From contig NZ_JAKREU010000003.1 of assembly GCF_022664435.1 (NCBI RefSeq), forward strand, positions 409,510-473,509: a stretch of 64,000 bases of DNA, given 5' to 3'. Below are positions 10,277 through 19,794 of this stretch, piece after piece. The notes beneath the pieces were generated by a model. That model was not told the DNA's origin, searched no databases, and saw only the letters and a list, made by a program, of their open reading frames with translations. The stretch's first letter is position 1, and each line of letters starts with the position of its first letter. Position numbers and translations under genes: made by a program. This DNA comes from Sphingomonas panni (lineage in GTDB: Bacteria > Pseudomonadota > Alphaproteobacteria > Sphingomonadales > Sphingomonadaceae).

Positions 10277-10524
10277 AGCCGGTCGCCCCGCCGGGCGGCT
10301 TTCGCGGGCCGGTGAAGCGGTCGATCACCATCGCCGGCCACGCGACCTCGATCAGTCTCGAACCCGGCTTCTGGGCGGCGCTGGAGGACGCGGCGGCGCG
10401 ACGGTCGCTGCCGCTGTCGGCGCTGGTCGCGGCGATCGATGCGGTGCGGATCGAAGGAGACGATCCGCCCAATCTGGCGAGTGCGATCCGGTCCTGGTTG
10501 CTGGGCGAGGTTGGTGCGCGATAA
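10273..10524 (+). CDS. Ribbon-helix-helix domain protein
   Basis: An 83-residue basic protein. The segment [20 protein letters not shown] is followed by a helix-rich half with [21 protein letters not shown], which fits the ribbon-helix-helix family found in alphaproteobacteria (RHH_4 type). Such proteins are usually DNA-binding dimers. The start overlaps the cobT stop, so it is co-translated with cobT. Whether it regulates cobalamin genes is not shown by the sequence. Confidence 0.82.
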   Translation: MKPVAPPGGFRGPVKRSITIAGHATSISLEPGFWAALEDAAARRSLPLSALVAAIDAVRIEGDDPPNLASAIRSWLLGEVGAR

Positions 10525-10529
10525 GTCGT

Positions 10530-10772
10530 TTTCACGCGAAGGCGCGGAGACGCGAAGAAGAAAAAGAAGGAATGGGTTCGCGCAGAGACGCGGAGGCGCA
10601 GAGAGGGTTCGTGCGACGTGAGCGCGCGCGATCGGGAGACGGCATCTTTCGCTGCAACGACGAATGAGGCCGCTATCGCGGAAAAGCTGTCCGCGATCGT
10701 AACCACTCTGCGCCTCCGCGTCTCTGCGCGAAATCTACCTTCTTCTTCGCGTCTCCGCGCCTTCGCGTGAAA
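10530..10772. repeat. Nested inverted repeat between convergent genes
   Basis: Two perfect inverted pairs are nested. The outer arms at 10530-10561 and 10741-10772 (32 bp) carry the core GCGAAGGCGCGGAGACGCG. The inner arms at 10577-10603 and 10706-10732 (27 bp) carry a related core, GCAGAGACGCGGAGGCGC. The element fills the gap between the cobT-RHH transcript and the convergent glycosyltransferase gene, so it could end transcription from both sides or be a mobile palindromic repeat. Confidence 0.85.
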
Positions 10773-10778
10773 CCGACT

Positions 10779-11795
10779 CTACTGCTGCTCCGGCAGCACC
10801 GGCGACACCGTGACCTCGCCGCGATCCCCGGCCCGATACCCCAAACTCGCCCGTCCCTTCACCGGCCCGGCCACGTCGGCGACCAAGTACAGCGGCCGCC
10901 GCTTCGATTCGACATAGAGCCGCCCAAGATATTCGCCTATCATCCCCAGCACGAACATCTGCACCGCGCCCAGGAACACGACGACCAGCATCGTCGACGT
11001 CCATCCCTGCACCGCGCTGCCCGAAATCCAACCGACCGCGATATAGGCGAACAGCAGCAGCGACAGCGCGGTCAGCACCAGCCCCATATGGCTGGCCAGG
11101 CGCAGCGGCGCGGTGGAAAAGCCGGTGACCGCATCCAACGCGAAGCGGATCATCTTGCCCAGCGGATATTTACTCTCTCCGGCAAGCCGTTCGTCGCGAT
11201 CATAGGGAAACGGTATTTGCCGGAACCCGACCCACGCCACCATGCCCCGGATGAAGCGCGCCTGTTCGGGCAGCGACAGGAACGCGTCGAGCGCCCGGCG
11301 GCTCATCAGCCGGAAATCGCCGGTGTCGAGCGGGATCGGCGTATCGGTCACCCGGTCGAGCACGCGGTAGAAGGCGGCGGCGGTCAGCTTCTTGAAGAAG
11401 GTCTCGCCCTCGCGCTTGCGCCGCACCGCATAGACGACATCGGCCCCTTCCGCCTCCATCGCGGCGATCATGTCGCCGAGCAATTCGGGCGGGTCCTGCA
11501 GGTCGGCATCGATGATGAGGATGCGTTCACCCGCGCACAGGTCGAGGCCGGCGGTCAGCGCCAGCTGATGCCCGTGGTTGCGCGACAGGTTGATCGCGAC
11601 CAGCCGGGGATCGGCCGCGGCGAGGCGCTCCATCACCGCCCAGCTCTGGTCGCGCGACCCGTCGTTCACCAGCACGATCTCATGATCGTCGCCGACCACC
11701 GCACGCGCCGCCGCCGAAATGCGGGTGTGCAGCACGTCGAGGCACGCGGCCTCGTTATAACAGGGAACGACGATTGATAGCGCGGGACGGATCAT
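10779..11795 (-). CDS. Family 2 glycosyltransferase (dolichol-phosphate-mannose-synthase-like)
   Basis: A 338-residue enzyme with an N-terminal GT-A domain. It starts LSIVVPCYNE, has the nucleotide-sugar and metal site IIDADLQDPP near residue 95 and the DTGDFRLM motif near residue 165, followed by two transmembrane helices near residues 235-300. This layout matches GT2 enzymes that load a sugar onto undecaprenyl phosphate at the inner membrane. The nearest GtrA flippase-like gene is 9 kb away. The start at 11795 gives MIRPALSIVVP. It is divergent from a small exported protein. Confidence 0.9.
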   Translation of the reverse strand: MIRPALSIVVPCYNEAACLDVLHTRISAAARAVVGDDHEIVLVNDGSRDQSWAVMERLAAADPRLVAINLSRNHGHQLALTAGLDLCAGERILIIDADLQDPPELLGDMIAAMEAEGADVVYAVRRKREGETFFKKLTAAAFYRVLDRVTDTPIPLDTGDFRLMSRRALDAFLSLPEQARFIRGMVAWVGFRQIPFPYDRDERLAGESKYPLGKMIRFALDAVTGFSTAPLRLASHMGLVLTALSLLLFAYIAVGWISGSAVQGWTSTMLVVVFLGAVQMFVLGMIGEYLGRLYVESKRRPLYLVADVAGPVKGRASLGYRAGDRGEVTVSPVLPEQQ

Positions 11796-11893
11796 GGGCG
11801 GTGGCGTTACCCCAAGCCGCGCGACAGGAAAAGCCGGATGGCGCGGATCGCGATGCGACGATAGGATCGGCGAACCCATCCCGGAGACCGCCG

Positions 11894-12235
11894 ATGCGTG
11901 CCCTGCTGTCGATCCTCCCTATCCTGCTCGCGACACCGGCCGGTGCGCAGATCTGGGACGGGGGTCGTTCCGCCATGCGCGAAATGCCTGCTGCACCGAG
12001 CGCGACCTTCGGCCGCGACCTGAGCGACGCGAACCGTTCGATCCGCGACGGGCGGCGGCGCGGCGACCTCAGCCGCGCCGAAGCCCGCACGCTGCGCGCC
12101 GAAAGCGCGATGATCGAACGCCTCGCGCAACAGGCCAGGGCCGGCGGCCCCGCCTGGACCAACACCGCCGCGCTCGACGAACGGGCCCGCGCGTTCGGCG
12201 CACAGGTCGCGGCGGCGCGCGCACGGCGACGCTGA
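11894..12235 (+). CDS. Small exported protein of unknown function
   Basis: A 113-residue protein with a clear signal peptide, likely cut after PAGAQ near residue 19. The mature part is rich in Arg and Ala and probably helical. The start at 11894 has an upstream GGAGACC. It is encoded 70 bases before an M15 peptidase gene on the same strand and may be co-transcribed with it. No family is recognised. Confidence 0.7.
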   Translation: MRALLSILPILLATPAGAQIWDGGRSAMREMPAAPSATFGRDLSDANRSIRDGRRRGDLSRAEARTLRAESAMIERLAQQARAGGPAWTNTAALDERARAFGAQVAAARARRR

Positions 12236-12304
12236 ACCGCGCTTGAAATGTAGGATTTCCACCGCCAGCGTCCCCGGCCCCAGCAACAGGACAAGGGACG
12301 GGCG

Positions 12305-12964
12305 ATGATCGAGGCGGCGGTCGGCGAAGGCGGCGCGAATCGCGCGGGCGACGTGCGCGCGGTGCAGTGGCTGTTGCTGCGCATCGGGATCGAACCGGGC
12401 GGGATCGACGGCATCGCCGGGCCGCGCCTGATTGCGGCGATCCGCTTGGCGCAGGACCGGTTCGAGATCGAAACCGACGGCCGCGTCGATCCCGGCGGCG
12501 CGACGCTCGCCCGGCTGCGTGCGGCACCGGCGCGCTGGGATGGCGACAGCAGCAACTGGCCGCAGGCACGCAAGCTCGCCAGCCTCCACCCGCGCTTCCG
12601 CCCGCGCGTCGTCGCGGTGATGGCCCGGCTGCGCGCCGACCGCTTCCGCCCGGTCCTCGTCTATGGCTGGCGTTCGGTCGACGTGCAGCAGCGGCTGTTC
12701 CGCGCCGGCAGCAGCAAGGTGCGCTTCAGCTTCCACAATGCGCAGACGCCCGACGGCCTGCCCGCCGCCTGGGCCGCCGATCTCGTCGACGAACGCTGGT
12801 ACTGGCGCGAACCCGACGCCCATGTCTTCTTCCGCGCGCTGGGCAAGGCGGCGAAGGCGGAAGGACTGGTCTGGGGCGGCGACTGGAAATTCCGCGACTG
12901 GGCGCATGTGCAGGGTCGACCCAATGGCGACCTCGCCGCCGTTCGGCGGGAAAGCCGGGCGTAG
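12305..12964 (+). CDS. M15-type peptidoglycan peptidase with peptidoglycan-binding domain
   Basis: A 219-residue protein. An N-terminal peptidoglycan-binding-1-like domain (about residues 15-60, with GIDGIAGPRLIAAI) precedes an M15 metallopeptidase domain. Candidate zinc ligands are the His of FSFHNAQ, the Asp of AADLVDE and the His of DWAHVQ near the end. M15 enzymes cleave D-Ala-linked or L-Ala-D-Glu bonds of murein. There is no signal peptide, as in phage-type endolysins, so export would need another route. The neighbourhood shows no phage genes. Relatives in sphingomonads are annotated simply as M15 peptidases. Confidence 0.82.
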   Translation: MIEAAVGEGGANRAGDVRAVQWLLLRIGIEPGGIDGIAGPRLIAAIRLAQDRFEIETDGRVDPGGATLARLRAAPARWDGDSSNWPQARKLASLHPRFRPRVVAVMARLRADRFRPVLVYGWRSVDVQQRLFRAGSSKVRFSFHNAQTPDGLPAAWAADLVDERWYWREPDAHVFFRALGKAAKAEGLVWGGDWKFRDWAHVQGRPNGDLAAVRRESRA

Positions 12965-12974
12965 CGGCGACCTC

Positions 12975-13003
12975 TTACCGAAAATTTACGGACCGTATAT
13001 AAT
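12975..13003 (+). promoter_or_regulatory. Promoter-like element close to the GGDEF gene start
   Basis: TTACCG (12975-12980) and a perfect TATAAT (12998-13003) are spaced by 17 bases. The expected start of transcription near 13010 is only a few bases before the ATG at 13014, which would make a nearly leaderless mRNA. Confidence 0.5.
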
Positions 13004-13013
13004 TTGTCGTGCC

Positions 13014-14489
13014 ATGCCGACCATCGTCCCGACCGGCGTGCGATCCGACGACGAGCGGAGCGCACCCGCCGCGCGCCGCCCTGTTGCGGCGCTCGACATG
13101 GTCCGCGCCTTCCTGCTGGTCGGTGCTATGGTCGGCAGCGCCGCCGCGCTCGGGCTGATTACCCGCCATGCCTTTTCGGTCGCGTTCTGGCCGGCAAATG
13201 CGATTCTCGCCGGAATGATGCTGCGCGCGCCACATCTCTCCCGCTCGGCGGGCTGGGCGGGCGCCGTGACGGGATTCCTTTTGGCCGACCTGATCGGGGG
13301 CCAGACCCCGGTACTGAGCGGCTGGTTCGCCGCGGCGAATGTCGCCGGTTCGCTGACCGTCTTCCTGCTGCTGCGACGATTGGGTCCGCGCGACCTCGGC
13401 CTGCGGCGGGTGCATTCGGTGCTGCGCATCTCGGTCGGACTTCTGCCGGGCAGCCTCGTCGCGGCCGCGATCGGTGCGGTCATGGTCGTCGTGCAGTTCC
13501 ACGGGTCGCCGACCCAGACGATCATGACCTGGACCGCCAGCGAGATCGCCAACTACCTGATCTTCCTGCCGGCGATACTGACCGTACGGCCGCCATGGCA
13601 ACGCGAACGCCGCGCGACGATCGCCGCGACTGCCCGGAAGGCCAAGCCGATATGGCCGATCCTGTTCCTCGCCGCATCCTGCGCGCTGTCGGTCTATTGC
13701 GACGGGCCGGGCTGCATGATGTTCCCCATGCCCGCGCTGCTGCTCTGCGCATTGACCTATTCGGTGTCGACCGCCGCGCTCATCACCATGGTGCTGGGCA
13801 GCGGCTATATGGTGGCCATCGGGCTGGGGATGGTCGATATCGGACAGGATATGGCGATCCCGCGCATGGTCGTTTCGATACGGATCGCGGTCGCGTTCCT
13901 AGCACTGGTCCCGCTGACGATCAGCAGCGCGATGGCGGTGCGCGACGATCTGATGGCGCAATTGCAGCGGGCGGCCGACCATGACGGGCTGACCGGGCTG
14001 CTCAACCGCCGGGCGTTCGAACACCGGCTGCACCAGCGACTCGACCGGGGTGCAGGTGCCGAAGGGCTGGCGCTCCTCTGGCTCGACCTCGACCATTTCA
14101 AGGCGATCAACGACCGCTACGGCCATCCGGCGGGCGATGCGGTGCTGCGCGCCGTGGCAGCGACGATCGACGCCAGCTGCCGCCCCGAGGACCTGTCGGC
14201 ACGGCTGGGCGGCGAGGAATTCGCGCTGGCCGTGGTCACGAGCGACGCGACGGCCAGCGCGGTCGTCGCCGAACGCTTGCGCGAGGCCATCGCGGCCCTG
14301 GTCGTCGACTGGCACGGCACCGCGATCCGCGCGACCGCCAGCATCGGCGCGTTCCACCTCGATCGCCGGCCGGTCGACCCGCCGGCACTGCTGCGCGGGC
14401 TGGACGAGGCGCTGTACCGCGCCAAACATGGCGGGCGGAACCGCATCGAATGGCTCGATGCCTCCAATCTAGCGCGGCAGGCGGCCTAG
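13014..14489 (+). CDS. Membrane-bound diguanylate cyclase (MASE1-like sensor + GGDEF)
   Basis: A 491-residue protein. About eight hydrophobic segments (residues 28-310) containing [13 protein letters not shown] resemble the MASE1 sensory membrane domain. A cytosolic GGDEF domain follows (about 325-480). The active-site loop is intact as GGEEF and is preceded five residues upstream by RPED, an inhibitory I-site (RxxD). It should therefore make cyclic di-GMP and be feedback-inhibited. There is no EAL domain. Its 3' end overlaps the convergent queG gene by 21 bases. An internal ATG at 13098 is an alternative start. Confidence 0.92.
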   Translation: MPTIVPTGVRSDDERSAPAARRPVAALDMVRAFLLVGAMVGSAAALGLITRHAFSVAFWPANAILAGMMLRAPHLSRSAGWAGAVTGFLLADLIGGQTPVLSGWFAAANVAGSLTVFLLLRRLGPRDLGLRRVHSVLRISVGLLPGSLVAAAIGAVMVVVQFHGSPTQTIMTWTASEIANYLIFLPAILTVRPPWQRERRATIAATARKAKPIWPILFLAASCALSVYCDGPGCMMFPMPALLLCALTYSVSTAALITMVLGSGYMVAIGLGMVDIGQDMAIPRMVVSIRIAVAFLALVPLTISSAMAVRDDLMAQLQRAADHDGLTGLLNRRAFEHRLHQRLDRGAGAEGLALLWLDLDHFKAINDRYGHPAGDAVLRAVAATIDASCRPEDLSARLGGEEFALAVVTSDATASAVVAERLREAIAALVVDWHGTAIRATASIGAFHLDRRPVDPPALLRGLDEALYRAKHGGRNRIEWLDASNLARQAA

Positions 14490-15533
14490 CCTTTCCAATG
14501 CCCAGTCCGCCGCCTCGGCGACCACCGGATCGGGATCGGCGCAGGCCGCACGCACCGGGGGGATCAGCGCCGCATCGCCGCTGTTACCGGCCGCGATCAG
14601 CGCGTTGCGCACCATCCGGTTGCGCCCGATCCGCTTGATCGGCGACCCGCGAAACACCTCGCGAAACGCCGCATCGTCCAGCGCGATCAGGTCGGCGAGG
14701 CGCGGCGCCGCCAGTTCCGCCCGCCCGGCAAACGCCCGGTTCGCCGCTGCCGCCTCGGCGAACTTGTTCCACGGACACACCGCCAGGCAGTCGTCACAGC
14801 CATAGATGCGGTTGCCGATCCCTTCGCGAAGGTCATGCGGGATGGGTCCTGCATGTTCGATCGTCAGGTACGAGACGCACCGCCGCGCATCCAACCGGTA
14901 CGGAGCGGGAAAGGCGTCGGTCGGACAAACCCGCTGGCATGCATCGCACGACCCGCAGCTGTCGCGCCCCGGCCGGTCGGGCGTTAGGTCGAGCGTGGTA
15001 TAGATCGCGCCGAGGAACAGCCAGCTGCCATGGTCGCGGCTGACCAGATTGGTGTGCTTGCCCTGCCACCCCAGCCCCGCCGCTTCGCTGAGCGGCTTTT
15101 CCATCACCGGCGCGGTATCGACGAATACCTTGAGATCACAGCCCGATTCCTGCGCCAGCCAGCGGCCGAGCGCTTTCAGCGCCTTCTTGACCACGTCATG
15201 ATAATCGCCGCCCTGCGCATAGACCGAGATGCGCCCCCGGTCACCGACCCCGGCCAGCGCCAGCGGATCGCCGCCGGGCGCATAGCTCATCCCGAGCGCG
15301 ATGACCGAACGCACCTCGCTCCACAATCCGGCGGGCGATCCGCGCTGCTCGCTACGCTCCTCCATCCAGATCATCGATCCGTGCCGCCCCTCGTCCAGCC
15401 ATTGGCGCAGCCGCTCTGCGGTGCGCGGCGCGGCGTCGGCGCGGGCGATACCGCATGCGACGAAGCCGCATTCGGCCGCCTTGGCACGAATCCGCGCGAC
15501 AATATCGGTCGGGATGGCCTTGTCTTGGATCAC
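14469..15533 (-). CDS. queG: Epoxyqueuosine reductase
   Basis: A 354-residue iron-sulfur and cobalamin enzyme that performs the last step of queuosine synthesis on tRNA. Two ferredoxin-like clusters are visible, [12 protein letters not shown] near residue 195 and CDDCLAVCP near residue 250. The [11 protein letters not shown] segment is typical of QueG, and a C-terminal HEAT-like tail is present. Dependence on cobalamin links it to the cobST genes in this window. It is divergent from the ABC exporter genes and overlaps the GGDEF gene tail to tail. Confidence 0.95.
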   Translation of the reverse strand: MIQDKAIPTDIVARIRAKAAECGFVACGIARADAAPRTAERLRQWLDEGRHGSMIWMEERSEQRGSPAGLWSEVRSVIALGMSYAPGGDPLALAGVGDRGRISVYAQGGDYHDVVKKALKALGRWLAQESGCDLKVFVDTAPVMEKPLSEAAGLGWQGKHTNLVSRDHGSWLFLGAIYTTLDLTPDRPGRDSCGSCDACQRVCPTDAFPAPYRLDARRCVSYLTIEHAGPIPHDLREGIGNRIYGCDDCLAVCPWNKFAEAAAANRAFAGRAELAAPRLADLIALDDAAFREVFRGSPIKRIGRNRMVRNALIAAGNSGDAALIPPVRAACADPDPVVAEAADWALERLGRLPR

Positions 15534-15586
15534 TTCCCCCCGCTACGCTTTTCATAGCGCACGCTAAAGAGCGTCGTTGGGGGGAT

Positions 15587-16528
15587 ATGGTGTTGCGCGA
15601 CGATCATCTGGCCCGGAATGCCCCGGCGCTGCACGCGACCGGGCTGGTCAAGCGGTTCGGTGACCGCCGCGTGGTCGACGGCATCGACCTGTCGGTGCCG
15701 ACCGGCGCGGTGTACGGCGTGCTCGGCCCCAATGGCGCGGGTAAGACGACGACGCTGCGCATGTTGCTCGGCATCATCGAACCGGACGAAGGGTCGCGCA
15801 GCCTGCTCGGCCATGCCTCCCCGCGCGACGCATCGGACCGGGTCGGCTATCTGCCCGAGGAACGCGGCCTTTATCCCGGCATGAAGGCGCGCGAGGCGAT
15901 CGCCTTCATGGGCGCGCTGCGCGGCCTCGACTGGAAGGTCGGGCGCAGGCGCGCGGCGGAGATGCTGGAGCAAGCCGGTCTCGGCCATGCGATCGACAGC
16001 AAGATTCGCAAACTGTCCAAGGGCATGGCGCAGTTCGTGCAGCTGCTGGGCAGCGTCGTCCACCGCCCCGACTTCCTCGTTCTGGACGAACCCTTTTCCG
16101 GCCTCGATCCGGTCAACCAGGAACGGCTGGAGGCGCTGATCCGCGCCGAGCGCGACCGGGGGGCGACCATCCTGTTCTCCACCCACGTCATGGCCCATGC
16201 CGAACGGCTATGTGACCGGCTGTGCGTCATCGCGGGCGGGCGTCGCCGGTTCGAAGGGACGGTGGACGATGCCCGCGCGCTGTTGCCGATGAAGGCGCAT
16301 TACGTGCCGCACCATCCCGCGCCCGGCATTGCGGCGCTGCTGCCCGCCGATGCGCAGGAGGATCGCGGCGGCTGGCGCTTCACGCTGCCGGCGGACGGGA
16401 TAGAGGGGACATTGGTGCGGCTGATCGACGCGGGCTACGGCATTTCGGGGCTGTCGATCGAACGGCCGGGGCTGCACGACGCGTTCGTCCGCATCGTCGG
16501 CGACGCCGCGCGGGGGGATGCGGCATGA
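15587..16528 (+). CDS. ABC-2-type exporter ATP-binding protein
   Basis: A 313-residue NatA-like ATPase. It shows Walker [10 protein letters not shown] near residue 50, a signature LSKGMAQ, Walker B LVLDEPFSGLDP and an H-loop STH. The C-terminal 85 residues after the ATPase core form the DUF4162-like tail seen in this subfamily. The ATG at 15587 follows GGGGGGAT. It pairs with the permease gene, which starts within its stop codon (ATGA). The substrate is not evident; Na+ or other efflux is known for relatives. Confidence 0.92.
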   Translation: MVLRDDHLARNAPALHATGLVKRFGDRRVVDGIDLSVPTGAVYGVLGPNGAGKTTTLRMLLGIIEPDEGSRSLLGHASPRDASDRVGYLPEERGLYPGMKAREAIAFMGALRGLDWKVGRRRAAEMLEQAGLGHAIDSKIRKLSKGMAQFVQLLGSVVHRPDFLVLDEPFSGLDPVNQERLEALIRAERDRGATILFSTHVMAHAERLCDRLCVIAGGRRRFEGTVDDARALLPMKAHYVPHHPAPGIAALLPADAQEDRGGWRFTLPADGIEGTLVRLIDAGYGISGLSIERPGLHDAFVRIVGDAARGDAA

Positions 16529-17751
16529 GCACGCCCCGCAAGCTGATCCGCCAGACGCTGACCATCGCGCGGCGCGACTTCACCGCGACGGTGATGACGC
16601 CGATGTTCCTGCTGTTCCTGCTCGCCCCGCTGCTGTTCATCGGCTTCGGCCTGATGGGCAGCCTAGGCGCGATGACCGTGGGTCAGGGCGCGGAGGGCAG
16701 GGAAAAAATCTACGCCATCGCCACGCCCGACGATGCCGCGCGGTTGCGGGCCGCCGATGCGCGGCTGCGTCCCGCCTTGTCCCCCGAACGCGGCCTGCCG
16801 CCGCTCGCGACCGTCGCCCCCGCCGCCGATCCCGCGGCACAGGCGCGCGCGCTGCTGTCCGATCCCGATATCGACGTGCCCTCGGTCCTGTACGGTCCGC
16901 TCGACCGACCGCAGCTGATCCATGCCAACCCTGCCTCGACCACCGTCAAATATCTGGCGGCACTGGCCGAACAGGCCGAACGCGACCGGCGCGCGGGGCT
17001 GGACGGCGCGCCCCTGTCGCGACCGACCTTCACCCGGGTCGAACGCGACAGCACGTCGCTGGGCGGCAAGAGCGCGGCGGGCACCTTCGCCGTCGTCACC
17101 CTGTTCGTCGTCACGCTGATGCTGGCGGGACAGGCGGTCGGCACCATGGCGGAGGAACGCTCAAACAAGGTAATCGAGGTGCTGGCCGCCGCCGTGCCGC
17201 TCGAATCGGTGTTCTTGGGCAAGCTGATCGGCATGTTCGGCGTGGCGATCCTGTTCCTCGCCTTCTGGGCGGCGGTCGGGGCCAATATCGGCGCGCTGCT
17301 GCCGCCGGACTTCGCCGAGGGGCTGTCGGGCATCGCGCCCGCCATCGGTTTCCCGGGGTTCGTGATGCTCTACATCCTCTATTTCACGCTTGCCTATATG
17401 CTGCTCGGATCGGTGTTCCTGACCGTCGGCGCGCAGGCATCGACCCCGCGCGAAATCCAGATGCTGTCGCTGCCGATCACCATCTTCCAGATGGCAATGT
17501 TCGGCTTCGCCCTTGCCGCGATCGGTCGCCCCGACAGCTGGGTCGCGACGGCGGCCGAACTGTTCCCTTTCAGCTCCCCCTTCGCCATGGCTGGCCGCGC
17601 CGCGACCAGCGCCGCGATCTGGCCGCATGTCGCGGCGCTCGCCTGGCAACTGCTCTGGGTCGCGATCACGATCGGCCTCGGCGCACGGCTGTTCCGACGT
17701 GGCGTGCTGCAATCGGCGGGGCCGAAGTGGAAATGGTTCAAGCGGGGTTGA
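16525..17751 (+). CDS. ABC-2-type exporter permease (NatB-like)
   Basis: A 408-residue membrane protein. One N-terminal helix (about residues 28-50) is followed by a long extracytoplasmic domain (about 55-185) and then five or six helices (190-395). The MAEERSNKVIEVLAAAVP motif after the second helix is the conserved coupling segment of NatB-type permeases. It overlaps the ATPase gene by 4 bases and is followed after 4 bases by an S41-like hydrolase gene, so the three probably form one operon. Confidence 0.92.
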   Translation: MSTPRKLIRQTLTIARRDFTATVMTPMFLLFLLAPLLFIGFGLMGSLGAMTVGQGAEGREKIYAIATPDDAARLRAADARLRPALSPERGLPPLATVAPAADPAAQARALLSDPDIDVPSVLYGPLDRPQLIHANPASTTVKYLAALAEQAERDRRAGLDGAPLSRPTFTRVERDSTSLGGKSAAGTFAVVTLFVVTLMLAGQAVGTMAEERSNKVIEVLAAAVPLESVFLGKLIGMFGVAILFLAFWAAVGANIGALLPPDFAEGLSGIAPAIGFPGFVMLYILYFTLAYMLLGSVFLTVGAQASTPREIQMLSLPITIFQMAMFGFALAAIGRPDSWVATAAELFPFSSPFAMAGRAATSAAIWPHVAALAWQLLWVAITIGLGARLFRRGVLQSAGPKWKWFKRG

Positions 17752-17755
17752 GCCA

Positions 17756-19081
17756 TTGCCGTCGCTGCGCCACCTCGCCGTCCTGTCGCTCCTGCCGCTG
17801 ACGCTCGGCGCAGCGCCAGCGATGCCGACCGGCCTGTGGCGGGCGGAAGGCTATGGACAGCTATTGGCGGTAACGGCGGACCGATCGGTCCTCTACCACG
17901 TCGCCGGCCCCTATTGTTACCCCGATCCCGACACCGATGGCGCACAGGCGATCCTCAGGCAGGCGATGACGATGCTTGGTCCCGACCGCATCGCCTTTTC
18001 GGACGGGCCGGGCCAGACGCGCTATGTCTATCGACGCATTGCGACGCTTCCCGCCGCCTGCCGGACCACTCGCCGCTGGTCGGGCGGCGACATTGCGCGG
18101 CTGGTCGCGGCAACGTTCGTCGACCTCTATCCGCGCACCCCAGTGCGCGAGCGGCACCGGCGACAGCTTGACGCACGGCTGGCGACGGTTGCCGCGGACA
18201 CGGTTTCCGCCGACCTGTTCGATCGGCTGGCGGACGCGCTCGATCCGCTGGACGATGCGCATGTCTCGCTCTCCGCAACCATCGACGGGCACGAACGCAG
18301 CATGGAAAGCGGCGAGGCACCGACGCTGCGCGCAGTGCGGCGCGATCCCGCACACGGGCCGGATCCCGCCGCCCGTGAACGGGCGTGGAACGATCGATAT
18401 CGCATCGGCATCGCCGGCCTGCTGGCTGGCGGCGGCCATCTGGTCGCGCATCGCCGCATCCTGTGGGGCCGGATCGGGCGGATCGGCTATCTCAACGTCC
18501 TGACGATGGGCGGCTTTGCCGAAGCCGGAGGGGACGACCTGCCCGTGCTGGATGCGGCGCTCGACGCCGCGCTCGCGGATTTCCGCGATCTGCCCGGCGT
18601 GATCGTCGACGTCAGCAACAATCGCGGCGGCTATGACGGCATCGGCCTGCGGATCGCCGGCCGCTTCGCCGCCCGCGCAGCCGGTGCCTATGCCAAGGCC
18701 CCGGTCGGATCGACCGTGTGGCAGCCGTTCCGCGTCGAACCGTCGCCGCGCATCCGGTACACCGGCCCCGTGGTCCTGCTGACCAGTGACGTGACCGTCA
18801 GCGCGGGCGAAACCTTCACCCTTGCGATGCGCGCCCTGCCCAATGTCCGCCATGTCGGTGCGCGGACGCGCGGCGCATTGTCGGACCAGCTGGTCAAGCC
18901 GCTGCCAAACGGCTGGACGCTGACCCTGCCCGCCGAGACCTATCGCGCGGCCGATGGGCGCTATTACGAAGGCAGTGGCATTCCACCGGCCGACCCGGTG
19001 GCCCCGTTCCTGCCCAACCACGCGACCGTTCTCGCGCGCCTGGCGGCCGAGATGGCGGCGGCCGGCAGCCCTACTTCGTGA
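17756..19081 (+). CDS. Exported S41-like peptidase
   Basis: A 441-residue protein. I choose the TTG at 17756, 4 bases after the permease stop, because it alone gives a signal peptide (PSLRHLAVLSLLPLTLG). The ATG at 17822 would lose it. The core around residues 240-400 resembles the C-terminal processing peptidase fold: GRIGYLNVL, LPGVIVDVSNNRGG, and VTVSAGETFTLA carrying the likely nucleophile Ser with nearby Glu. There is no PDZ domain. The catalytic Lys is uncertain, so activity needs testing. Its 3' end overlaps the convergent methyltransferase gene by 11 bases. Confidence 0.82.
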   Translation: MPSLRHLAVLSLLPLTLGAAPAMPTGLWRAEGYGQLLAVTADRSVLYHVAGPYCYPDPDTDGAQAILRQAMTMLGPDRIAFSDGPGQTRYVYRRIATLPAACRTTRRWSGGDIARLVAATFVDLYPRTPVRERHRRQLDARLATVAADTVSADLFDRLADALDPLDDAHVSLSATIDGHERSMESGEAPTLRAVRRDPAHGPDPAARERAWNDRYRIGIAGLLAGGGHLVAHRRILWGRIGRIGYLNVLTMGGFAEAGGDDLPVLDAALDAALADFRDLPGVIVDVSNNRGGYDGIGLRIAGRFAARAAGAYAKAPVGSTVWQPFRVEPSPRIRYTGPVVLLTSDVTVSAGETFTLAMRALPNVRHVGARTRGALSDQLVKPLPNGWTLTLPAETYRAADGRYYEGSGIPPADPVAPFLPNHATVLARLAAEMAAAGSPTS

Positions 19082-19793
19082 CCAGCGTCACGATCGACAG
19101 CCCCGGCGGCATCGGCACGCGGCCGATCAGGAACCGCTCCAGCCGGAAGATCGCCTCGAACGCCTTGTTCAGCGGCTTGGGCGGGGGGGAATCGTCGCTG
19201 TCGTCCTTGCCGGTCAGCTTCCCCGCCACCCGTGCCGCGACGGCGGCGGGGAACAGCAGCGAATTGAAATAGCGCAGGCCGTTGTGGCGAAGGCCGGCAT
19301 CGGCGATCGCCTTCGCCAGCGTCGCCTTCGAATAGCGGCGATGATGGTGGTTCACCACGTCGTGCGCGCTCCACATCCACTGGTGCGCGGGCACGGTGAC
19401 CAGGATCTTGCCGCCGGGGGCCAGTCGCTCGGCCATGCCGCGGAACGTCGCGACATCGTCCTCGATATGCTCGACCACGTCCAGCACCGCGATCAGGTCG
19501 TACTGGCCGGTCACGCCGGCCAGCGTCGGCAGCGGCGCGGTACCGACCGGCTTGCCCAGCCGTTCGCTGGCGATCGCGCGCGCCGCCGGATCGATCTCGA
19601 TCGCGTCGACCTCGCCGAACGCGCCCAGCATCGGCAGGTTGTGGCCGGTGCCGCACCCGATCTCGAGGATGCGCGCGCCGGGCTTCAGCGCGGCATAGCG
19701 CTCGACATAGTCCGCCAGGATCTCGCGGCGGGCGCGATACCACCAATGCGTCGAGTCGTGCGCCGCCATGCGGTCGTAAACGATGCGGTCCAT
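19071..19793 (-). CDS. Class I SAM-dependent methyltransferase
   Basis: A 240-residue enzyme with motif I ILEIGCGTGHN near residue 42, an acidic AIEIDPAA that ends the second strand, and LIAVLDVVEHIEDD as motif post-I. The WMWSAHDVVNHHHRRY segment is typical of the bacterial methyltransferases next to polyisoprenyl-linked glycosyltransferases and GtrA. It lies one base after the GtrA gene on the same strand, so a role in cell-surface glycan or lipid modification is likely but the substrate is unknown. Confidence 0.85.
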   Translation of the reverse strand: MDRIVYDRMAAHDSTHWWYRARREILADYVERYAALKPGARILEIGCGTGHNLPMLGAFGEVDAIEIDPAARAIASERLGKPVGTAPLPTLAGVTGQYDLIAVLDVVEHIEDDVATFRGMAERLAPGGKILVTVPAHQWMWSAHDVVNHHHRRYSKATLAKAIADAGLRHNGLRYFNSLLFPAAVAARVAGKLTGKDDSDDSPPPKPLNKAFEAIFRLERFLIGRVPMPPGLSIVTLVTK

Positions 19794-19794
19794 C

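Noticed and set aside
15587..17751. Antibiotic-resistance exporter
   Set aside because: ATPase and permease fit the general ABC-2 NatAB type, and nothing indicates a drug substrate.
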